Shown here piece after piece: positions 1-5,425 of a stretch of 6,079 nt of DNA; position 1 is the stretch's first letter; each line of letters begins with the position of its first letter. The translations under genes and the position numbers were made by a program. The notes beneath the pieces were generated by a model. The model did not search any database, was not told where the DNA came from, and saw only the letters and a list, made by a program, of their open reading frames with translations. The stretch comes from Bacillota bacterium (lineage in GTDB: Bacteria; Bacillota; Clostridia; Clostridiales; Clostridiaceae): the NCBI GenBank assembly GCA_023399035.1, contig JAEWQX010000193.1:1-6079 (forward strand), read 5' to 3'.

Positions 1-2855
1 AAGGATTTACTGTAGAGGATATTGCAGCGGGACTTGCTTATTCAGTTGTAAAGAACAGTCTTTATAAGGTAATAAAGCTTAGAAATCCACAGGAGCTTGG
101 AAATAATATTGTTGTGCAGGGTGGAACTTTTTACAATGAAGCTGTACTTAGAAGTTTTGAAAAACTATCTGGAAGAAATGTAATAAGACCTAATATATCC
201 GGACTTATGGGAGCATTTGGAGCAGCAATACTTGCAAAGGAATCATATGAAACAAAGGTAGATTTGTCTTATGAAGAAGCAGCAGCAACAATTGAAAATA
301 ATGTATCAGCTCAAGATGATACAGATGATAATGATATTAAACTAGATAATATGGAGGAATCAAAAGCATATTATCATAAAGGAGAAAATATACATATTAC
401 AACTTTAGTATCAAAGGAAAATGTTGATAAGATAGAAATGAAATCAACAAACAGCAGATGTAAGGGATGTTCAAATAACTGTATGCTGACAATAAACGCA
501 TTCCCTAATGGAAACAGATTTATTGCAGGAAATAAGTGTGATACACCTCTTGGAAACAATACTTATAATAAGGATATTCCAAACCTTTACGAATATAAAT
601 ATAACAGAGTTTTTGATTATAAACCATTAGAGATTGAAGAAGCAAAAAGAGGAGTTATAGGAATTCCAAGAGTCCTTAATATGTATGAAAACTATCCATT
701 ATGGTTTACACTATTTACGCATCTTGGATTCAGGGTTCAGCTTTCAGGTAAATCATCAAAGAAACTGTATGAAAAAGGACTTACTTCAATAGTTTCTGAA
801 ACTGTATGTTATCCAGCAAAAATTACTCATGGTCATGTTGAAGATTTAATTGAATCGGGAATTAAGAATATATTCTATCCTTGCATTATTCATGAAAGCA
901 GGGAATTTAAAAATGCAACAGATACATTTAACTGTCCTGTAGTAACTTCTTATGCAGAAGTAATTAAAAATAACATGGACAGCATAGAAAAAAATAACGT
1001 TAATTTTATGAATCCGTTTTTACCTATAGCTAATAAAGGTAAACTGAAAAAGAGATTAAAAGAAGCACTATCTATGTTTAATATTTCTCAAAGAGAAATA
1101 AATTATGCAGTTGATAAAGCATGGGATGAGCAGGATAAATTTAGAGACGATATAAGAAAAAAAGGTATTGAAACACTACAATATATTAAAGAACACAACA
1201 TTCAGGGAATACTTCTAGGAGGAAGACCTTATCATGTTGATCCAGAAATAAATCATGGCATACCTAAACTTATAAACAGTCTCGGTTTTGCAGTACTTAC
1301 AGAAGATTCTGTAGCTCATCTAGGTGAAGTTGAAGGAAAGCTTAATGTTGTTGATCAATGGGCTTATCATTCAAGATTATACAGAGCTTCAAATTTCATT
1401 ATAAATCATGAAAACATAAATCTTGTACAGCTTACTTCATTTGGATGTGGTCTTGACTCAATCACAACAGATGCAGTTTCGGAAATTCTGGAAAAGGGAT
1501 CAAAGATCTATACAAACATAAAGATTGATGAAGGAAGCAACCTTGGAGCTGCAAGAATAAGATTAAGATCATTAAAGGCAGCAATAGAAGAAAGAAAAAA
1601 TAAAAATACACAAATAATCACTAAGCCAAAAGAAGTTAAGCCTTTTGTAAATCCAGGAAAGAGCAAAACAATAATAGTACCGCAGTTTTCACCAATACAT
1701 TTTAATATACTGGAATCAGCTTTCAGGACATGTGGCTATGATTTAGTTGTTTTAAACAATGGAGACAAAGCAATTGATGAAGGATTAAAATATGTAAACA
1801 ATGATATATGTTATCCTGCAATAGTTGTTATAGGACAGGTTATTGAAGCATTAAAAACTGGAAAATACGATTTAGATAATACTAGCATACTTCTTGCTCA
1901 AACAGAAGGACAGTGCAGGTTTACAAATTATACGAGTGTTCTTGAAAAAGCATTGAAAGAAGCAGGATATGAAGATATTCCAGTTTTATCATTGAGCCTT
2001 GCAGGTGTTAATAAGAACAATTCATTAGCAGGAATGAACCTTGATCTTATAAAGAAATCAATAGTAGGAATAATATATGGAGATCTTTTAAGCAGGGTTC
2101 TTCACAGGGTAAGGCCTTATGAAAAAATTAAAGGAAGTGCAGATGAACTGCATAAGAAATGGACACAAATATGCAGAAAATCATTTGATGAGCCTTTAAA
2201 GAAAAACTTCAAGAAAATCATTTCAGGTATTATAAAAGAATTTGAGGAGCTGCCAAGAATTGATGTTTACAAGCCTAAAGTAGGGCTTGTAGGAGAGCTT
2301 TTAGTTAAGTTTAATCCTATTGCAAATAATAAAATAGTGAGCATGCTTGAAGATGAGGGAGTAGAAGTTGTTCATAACGATCTTCTTTCATTATTCCTGT
2401 CATCAGCAAAAAATCAGATTTTTAACTATAAACATCTTGATGGTACTTATATCAAGAAGCTTAAAGGGGAAATTACAATTAAGCTTATAGAAAAATACCA
2501 AAAAGTTTATCTTGATGCCCTTAAAAAGAGCCAGATATTCTATGTTACTGAAAAAATTGATGAACTTGCTAATAATGCAAGCAAGATAGTATCCCTTGGG
2601 AATCAGTCAGGAGAGGGATGGAAACTTCCAGGAGAAATAATGGAACTTCAAAGCTGGGGAGTAAATAATGTTGTCTGCATGCAGCCATTTGGATGTCTGC
2701 CATCACATTCAGTAGCACGTGGCACCATAAAAGCTCTTAAGAAATTAAACAATAAGCTGAATATAGTTACAATAGAATATGATCCAGGTTCAAGCGAAGT
2801 AAACCAGGCAAACAGAATAAAATTGATGCTTGCAAGTGCATTTGATAAAATTTAA
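1..2855 (+). CDS. Acyl-CoA dehydratase activase-family protein, large fused form (5' end outside the window)
   Basis: The reading frame is open from base 3 and ends at TAA 2853-2855, giving 950 residues; the start lies upstream. The internal GTG at 114 is not the start, because the frame reads through it with conserved sequence. Visible parts in order: the end of a BcrAD/BadFG-type ASKHA ATPase domain (QGGTFYNEAVLRSFE, then GLMGAFGAA), an acidic linker (about 270-400), a cysteine cluster (CX2CX3C at 459-482, then NKCD with Cys at 537), a DUF2229-like domain (GIPRVLNMYENYPLWF, CYPAKITHGHVEDLI), a second block (GGRPYHVDPEINHGIP, QLTSFGCGLDSITTD), and a third (NNDICYPAIVVIGQ, QPFGCLPSHSVARG, then SSEVNQANRIKLML at the C-terminus). 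Relatives are about 1,400 residues. By family, the ASKHA part resembles activators that pass an electron to 2-hydroxyacyl-CoA or benzoyl-CoA-type dehydratases/reductases using ATP and an Fe-S cluster. The real substrate of the long fused forms is unclear, so no specific reaction is assigned. A cytosolic location is inferred from the lack of membrane segments. Confidence 0.9.
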   Translation, partial: GFTVEDIAAGLAYSVVKNSLYKVIKLRNPQELGNNIVVQGGTFYNEAVLRSFEKLSGRNVIRPNISGLMGAFGAAILAKESYETKVDLSYEEAAATIENNVSAQDDTDDNDIKLDNMEESKAYYHKGENIHITTLVSKENVDKIEMKSTNSRCKGCSNNCMLTINAFPNGNRFIAGNKCDTPLGNNTYNKDIPNLYEYKYNRVFDYKPLEIEEAKRGVIGIPRVLNMYENYPLWFTLFTHLGFRVQLSGKSSKKLYEKGLTSIVSETVCYPAKITHGHVEDLIESGIKNIFYPCIIHESREFKNATDTFNCPVVTSYAEVIKNNMDSIEKNNVNFMNPFLPIANKGKLKKRLKEALSMFNISQREINYAVDKAWDEQDKFRDDIRKKGIETLQYIKEHNIQGILLGGRPYHVDPEINHGIPKLINSLGFAVLTEDSVAHLGEVEGKLNVVDQWAYHSRLYRASNFIINHENINLVQLTSFGCGLDSITTDAVSEILEKGSKIYTNIKIDEGSNLGAARIRLRSLKAAIEERKNKNTQIITKPKEVKPFVNPGKSKTIIVPQFSPIHFNILESAFRTCGYDLVVLNNGDKAIDEGLKYVNNDICYPAIVVIGQVIEALKTGKYDLDNTSILLAQTEGQCRFTNYTSVLEKALKEAGYEDIPVLSLSLAGVNKNNSLAGMNLDLIKKSIVGIIYGDLLSRVLHRVRPYEKIKGSADELHKKWTQICRKSFDEPLKKNFKKIISGIIKEFEELPRIDVYKPKVGLVGELLVKFNPIANNKIVSMLEDEGVEVVHNDLLSLFLSSAKNQIFNYKHLDGTYIKKLKGEITIKLIEKYQKVYLDALKKSQIFYVTEKIDELANNASKIVSLGNQSGEGWKLPGEIMELQSWGVNNVVCMQPFGCLPSHSVARGTIKALKKLNNKLNIVTIEYDPGSSEVNQANRIKLMLASAFDKI

Positions 2856-2888
2856 GAACAAAATTAATTTAGATTTGTAAAGTTTTTA

Positions 2889-2916
2889 TTGTAAATATGA
2901 TAAAAAGATGTATAAT
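2889..2916 (+). promoter_or_regulatory. Sigma-A-type promoter for the transporter operon
   Basis: TTGTAA at 2889-2894 (four of six matches to TTGACA) and a perfect TATAAT at 2911-2916 are separated by 16 bases. Transcription would start near 2923. It lies 33 bases after the stop of the activase gene and upstream of a terminator hairpin, so the transporter transcript would begin with that hairpin. This is inferred from consensus only. Confidence 0.6.
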
Positions 2917-2942
2917 TAATACATAAAGTATAAATTAATGAC

Positions 2943-2981
2943 AAAGAAGTCAACTTTTATAAGTTGGCTTCTTTTTGTTTT
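2943..2981 (+). terminator. Intrinsic terminator, possibly also a leader attenuator
   Basis: An 11-bp stem (2946-2956 with 2961-2971, one G-U pair) closes a TTAT loop and is extended by three A-T pairs at 2943-2945/2972-2974. A T-rich tract TTTTTGTTTT follows at 2972-2981. It ends four bases before the Shine-Dalgarno of the binding-protein gene. It would terminate the activase transcript, and because a good promoter lies just upstream it would also sit in the leader of the transporter mRNA. Confidence 0.8.
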
Positions 2982-2984
2982 ATT

Positions 2985-2990
2985 GGAGGA
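2985..2990 (+). promoter_or_regulatory. Ribosome binding site fixing the binding-protein start at 2997
   Basis: GGAGGA lies six bases before ATG 2997. The in-frame upstream start at 2964 lies inside the terminator stem, has no Shine-Dalgarno and would add 11 residues ahead of a normal lipoprotein signal, so it is not the start. Confidence 0.85.
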
Positions 2991-2996
2991 ATAGTT

Positions 2997-3824
2997 ATGA
3001 AAAGATTAAGAAAAATTATAGCAGCACTATTGACTGTATCAATGATGGGAATTTTCAGTGGATGTGGAAGCAGCAATAATGCAGCTTCTTCAGGAGATGG
3101 AGAAAAAGTATTAAGAGTTGGAATGGAATGTGCATATGCACCTTTCAACTGGACACAGACAGATGACAGCAATGGAGCAGTAAAGATAGCAGGAAGCAAT
3201 GAATATGCTTATGGCTACGATGTAATGATGGCAAAGAAAATAGCTGACAAAATAGGATATAAGCTTGAAATCAATAAAATGGAATGGGATGGTTTATGCC
3301 CAGGAGTAAGCTCGGGAAAAATAGATGTATCTATAGCAGGACAGAGCATAACTGCAGAACGTCTTGAAAGTGTAGATTTTTCTGATGTGTATTACAAAGC
3401 TGATATAGTAGCACTTACTAAGAAGGGCACAGCATATGAAAATGCAGTGAATGTAGCAGATTTAAAAGGAGCAGTATGTACTTCTCAGCTTAATACTGTA
3501 TGGTATGATATGCTTGATCAGATTCCTGATGCAGACAAGCAACCGGCAATTGATACAGTTCCAGCAATGATAGTATCACTTAATTCAGGAAAAGTTAATT
3601 TAATTACTACAGATAAACCAACTGCAATGGCAGCAGCATATTCAAACAAGGATTTAGTATTATTGGACTTTAAGAATGGAAAAGGATTTGATGCTTCAGA
3701 TGAAGATGTAAATATGGGTATTGCAATTAAAAAAGGAAATACTGAATTAAAAGAAAAAATCAATAAGGCCCTTCTGACTATAAGCTTGCAGGAAGTGATT
3801 TCATGTCAGGAGAAATATAATTGA
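2997..3824 (+). CDS. Amino-acid ABC transporter substrate-binding lipoprotein (SBP_bac_3 family)
   Basis: A 275-residue protein that would capture a polar amino acid outside the membrane and hand it to an ABC permease. Residues 1-23 are a lipoprotein signal: basic start MKRLRK, hydrophobic core, lipobox FSGC with Cys23 as the lipidated residue, then a Ser/Asn/Gly-rich tether. The family-3 fold follows: LRVGMECAYAPFNW, the GYDVMMAKKIADKIGYKLEI strand-helix, EWDGLCPGVSSGKIDVSIAG, then SITAERLESVDFSDVYY, where the TxER arginine normally binds the ligand carboxylate, and the late TTDKPTAMAA segment, whose Asp normally contacts the amino group. The exact amino acid cannot be read from sequence. 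The C-terminus is odd: after KINKALLTIS it reads LQEVISCQEKYN and stops, without the usual ER..LM..A..NQP-type ending. No permease gene follows. Confidence 0.9.
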   Translation: MKRLRKIIAALLTVSMMGIFSGCGSSNNAASSGDGEKVLRVGMECAYAPFNWTQTDDSNGAVKIAGSNEYAYGYDVMMAKKIADKIGYKLEINKMEWDGLCPGVSSGKIDVSIAGQSITAERLESVDFSDVYYKADIVALTKKGTAYENAVNVADLKGAVCTSQLNTVWYDMLDQIPDADKQPAIDTVPAMIVSLNSGKVNLITTDKPTAMAAAYSNKDLVLLDFKNGKGFDASDEDVNMGIAIKKGNTELKEKINKALLTISLQEVISCQEKYN

Positions 3825-3909
3825 TAAAATTTGGTCTGAAATAAAGGAACGACTTAAAAATAACAAAAGGAATTAGCATAGAACTTATTGAAGTAGGGGG
3901 GAGTTAATT
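3825..3909 (+). other. Spacer where the permease gene would be expected; possible remnants
   Basis: Only 85 bases separate the binding protein from the ATPase, too few for a permease of about 220-240 residues. One frame starting at 3820 reads IDKIWSEIKERLK and stops at TAG (3874-3876). Another frame, starting after a TAA at 3842-3844, reads through ITKGISIELIEVGGS and stops at 3905-3907, two bases before the ATPase ATG. That is the spacing expected for the 3' end of a translationally coupled upstream gene. These may be end pieces of a deleted permease, but they are short and the resemblance is weak. The ATPase Shine-Dalgarno (AGGGGGGAG, 3895-3903) lies at the end of the spacer. Confidence 0.3.
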
Positions 3910-4687
3910 ATGGAGACTTTGAAATCAAAGGTATACAGGAATTCTGATATACCAGTAATTCAAGTTTCACATTTGAGCAAGAGTTTTGGAGAACATGAAG
4001 TTTTAAAAGATATAGATTTTACTACAAATCAAGGTGAAGTTATATGCATAATAGGTGCTTCGGGATCAGGGAAATCAACACTTTTAAGGTGTATAAACAT
4101 GCTTGAAACGCCTACTTCAGGAGATATTTATCACAATAACTGCAATATAACGGATAAACAAAATAAAGTAACTGTATACAGATCAAAAGTAGGCATGGTA
4201 TTTCAATCCTTTAATCTATTCAATAACATGACAGTTCTTGAAAACTGCATGATAGGCGTAACAAAGGTTTTGAAAAAGGACAAACAAAAAGCAAGAGAAA
4301 TATCGATGAAATATCTAGAAAAAGTAGGGATGGCACAGTATTTAAATGCTAAGCCCAAACAGCTTTCAGGAGGCCAAAAGCACTTCTGGTTCCATTGCGC
4401 GAGCCCTTGCAATGGAACCAGAAGTGCTTTTGTTTGATGAACCTACAAGTGCTCTTGATCCTGAAATGGTGGGCGAGGTTCTCAAGGTTATGAGAGAACT
4501 TGCAAAAGAAGGAATGACAATGATAATAGTGACTCACGAAATGGCATTTGCAAGAGATGTATCAACAAGAACAGTATTCATGGAAAATGGAATAATTGTT
4601 GAAGATGATGTACCAGAAGTTATATTCAATAATCCTAAAAATCAAAGGACAAGAGAGTTCCTGGAACGTTTTATAAATAGTAAATAA
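3910..4687 (+). pseudogene. Polar amino-acid ABC transporter ATP-binding protein, frameshifted after the LSGGQ motif
   Basis: This is a GlnQ/HisP-type ATPase gene in two frames. The first frame (3910-4437) starts at ATG six bases after AGGGGGGAG. It carries Walker A GASGSGKST (residues 49-57), the Q-loop in VGMVFQSFNLF, and the signature LSGGQ (152-156), then runs into KHFWFHCASP and a stop at 4435-4437. The second frame carries IARALAMEPEVLLFDEPTSALDPE (Walker B Asp at 4436-4438, catalytic Glu at 4439-4441), the H-loop His of IVTHEM at 4535-4537, and a normal C-terminus RTREFLERFINSK ending in TAA at 4687. Removing one base near 4383-4393 would give a 258-residue protein of family length, except that the conserved QR(V)S after LSGGQK is lost. 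The start of the second frame at 4346 has no reason to be a real start. As read, neither piece holds all the ATP-hydrolysis motifs, so the product is probably inactive. A sequencing or assembly artefact is possible. Confidence 0.85.
4375..4432. repeat. Perfect 24-bp inverted repeat with 10-base loop inside the ATPase gene
   Basis: Bases 4375-4398 are the exact reverse complement of 4409-4432, with the loop GCGAGCCCTT at 4399-4408. The right arm encodes normal ATPase sequence (AMEPEVLL). The left arm occupies the place of the conserved residues after LSGGQK, so it is the changed copy. The frame break of the ATPase lies within the left arm. Its 3' side runs into TTTTGTTTG, so the RNA hairpin also has a terminator-like shape. 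Confidence 0.95.
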
Positions 4688-4730
4688 AATATATCAACAT
4701 ATACAGTAATTATAAGATGGGAGAATAGTA

Positions 4731-5006
4731 ATGGGAGAATTTAAAGAAAATAAAATTAAGATAGTTGTTACAAAATCAAGCTGCGGATTATACAAAATAG
4801 GAGATGAAATTTATATAAATGGTGCTGTTCTTGATAAAGAGAAGTCTGGAGCTGTATGTCTCACAGCAGTTAATGCATTTTATCCTTTTATATATGCTGC
4901 AAGAAAGAAAGTTACAAGTGAAATGATGGGGTTTGAGGAATTGATATTCAGATGCCCGGATTGTGAAGAAGGCGTTGAATTTAAAATTATACCTTATGAA
5001 GAATAA
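4731..5006 (+). CDS. Small TIGR04076-like protein of unknown function
   Basis: This 91-residue soluble protein starts at ATG 4731, seven bases after GGGAG (4719-4723), and lies 43 bases after the ATPase stop with no terminator between, so it may share the transporter transcript. The pattern KIVVTKSSC ... YKIGDEI ... G.VCLTAVNAFYPFIYAAR ... FRCPDCEEGVEFKI resembles the TIGR04076 family: an early Cys (here Cys18), a GD turn, a Gly-x-x-Cys (here GAVC, Cys43), a Tyr-Pro helix and a C-terminal CPD segment (here Cys75-Pro-Asp-Cys78). The conserved cysteines hint at metal binding or redox chemistry, but I know of no established function. It has no signal peptide or membrane segment. The family assignment is from memory of the motif pattern. 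Confidence 0.75.
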   Translation: MGEFKENKIKIVVTKSSCGLYKIGDEIYINGAVLDKEKSGAVCLTAVNAFYPFIYAARKKVTSEMMGFEELIFRCPDCEEGVEFKIIPYEE

Positions 5007-5043
5007 TTATAGTAAATTATGTTAATAAAAAATACAATATAAA

Positions 5044-5060
5044 ATAATATGCGATATTAT
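5044..5060. repeat. Short AT-only inverted repeat downstream of the TIGR04076-like gene
   Basis: ATAATAT and ATATTAT form a perfect 7-bp stem around GCG, followed by GTTTT. It could be a weak terminator for the preceding gene or an operator-like palindrome, but in DNA this AT-rich it may well be chance. Confidence 0.25.
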
Positions 5061-5108
5061 GTTTTGATATAAAAGATAAAACTCACAATTTAGCGAAAAA
5101 TTAATTTG

Positions 5109-5137
5109 TTTACAGTATAAAGGTAATATTGTATAAT
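5109..5137 (+). promoter_or_regulatory. Sigma-A-type promoter for the TPP riboswitch-tenA transcript
   Basis: TTTACA (5109-5114, five of six matches) and TATAAT (5132-5137, perfect) have the ideal 17-base spacer. Transcription would start near 5144, about a dozen bases before the riboswitch core. The -10 region shares the 15-mer TGTATAATTAATACA with the promoter at 2911. Confidence 0.75.
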
Positions 5138-5154
5138 TAATACAAGTTAAAATA

Positions 5155-5241
5155 ACTAGGGGTGCTTTTAAAGCTGAGAAAGTAATTTATTACTTAACCC
5201 TTCGAACCTGGTTTGGATAATGCCAACGTAGGGAAGTGAGC
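5155..5241 (+). promoter_or_regulatory. TPP riboswitch (THI box)
   Basis: The order and sequence of the conserved parts match the thiamin pyrophosphate aptamer: GGGGTGC at 5159-5165, CTGAGA at 5174-5179, a variable P3 extension (AAGTAA/TTACTT around TTTA, 5180-5195), ACCCTT at 5197-5202, GAACCTGG at 5204-5211, GGATAATGCCA at 5215-5225 and GTAGGGAAGT at 5228-5237. The closing P1 helix seen directly is short (ACT 5155-5157 with AGT 5235-5237). It sits upstream of tenA on the same strand, so TPP is expected to lower tenA expression. The type of control is probably transcription termination at the hairpin that follows. Confidence 0.95.
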
Positions 5242-5271
5242 TTATTATGATATTTAGTAATATGATTATAT

Positions 5272-5312
5272 AAAATAAAGCTGTCTTTCTTATGAAAGAT
5301 AGCTTTATTTTT
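5272..5312 (+). terminator. Intrinsic terminator, expression platform of the TPP riboswitch
   Basis: An 18-bp stem with one G-U pair (5272-5289 with 5294-5311) closes a TTAT loop; the 3' arm itself ends in TTTTT (5308-5312). It lies about 30 bases after the aptamer and about 110 bases before tenA. AGCTTATT at 5239-5246, directly after the aptamer core, can pair with AATAAAGCT in the terminator's 5' arm (5274-5282, one bulged A). That gives a plausible antiterminator for the TPP-free state. Confidence 0.9.
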
Positions 5313-5412
5313 AAAAAAATCTTCTTATGTAATCATAAAAATACTTATTGATTCTTAACATAAGTCATATTTTATGGCTGAATTAAGAAGTGATTATATA
5401 TTAATTGAAGAA
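5313..5412 (+). other. Untranslated stretch between the riboswitch terminator and tenA
   Basis: This has no open frame of note. It holds an imperfect hairpin: TTCTTAACATAA (5352-5363) pairs with TTATG (5372-5376) and TTAAGAA (5383-5389), leaving a 6-base bulge GCTGAA on the 3' side. Its role, if any, is unknown; it is not followed by a T-tract and is not a terminator. Confidence 0.3.
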
Positions 5413-5413
5413 G

Positions 5414-5420
5414 CGGGGGA
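5414..5420 (+). promoter_or_regulatory. Ribosome binding site of tenA
   Basis: CGGGGGA ends two bases before ATG 5423 and five bases before ATG 5426. The second spacing is normal and the first too tight, so 5426 is preferred. Confidence 0.6.
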
Positions 5421-5425
5421 ACATG

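Noticed and set aside
114..116. GTG as the start of the large activase
   Set aside because: The frame is open from base 3 and the residues before the GTG fit the ASKHA ATPase domain, so the true start is outside the window.
2964..2996. Upstream in-frame start that would add 11 residues to the binding protein
   Set aside because: It lies in the terminator stem, has no Shine-Dalgarno, and would mask a textbook lipoprotein signal that starts at 2997 behind GGAGGA.
4375..4432. Inverted repeat as a mobile-element end or attachment site
   Set aside because: No transposase, target duplication or second copy is visible, and the right arm is ordinary conserved ATPase coding sequence.
4349..4537. Minus-strand ORFs over the ATPase, such as the one across the inverted repeat
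   Set aside because: They are shadows of + strand coding; the shared peptide FWFHC arises because the inverted repeat reads alike on both strands.
4346..4687. Separate gene made of the second half of the ATPase
   Set aside because: Its first residues before IARALAMEPE are out-of-frame translation of the upstream ATPase region, and it has no ribosome binding site; it is the shifted tail of one broken gene.
5007..5425. CRISPR array or small protein gene in the long non-coding stretch
   Set aside because: There are no regularly spaced repeats and no ORF with a ribosome binding site; the promoter, TPP aptamer and terminator account for most of it.
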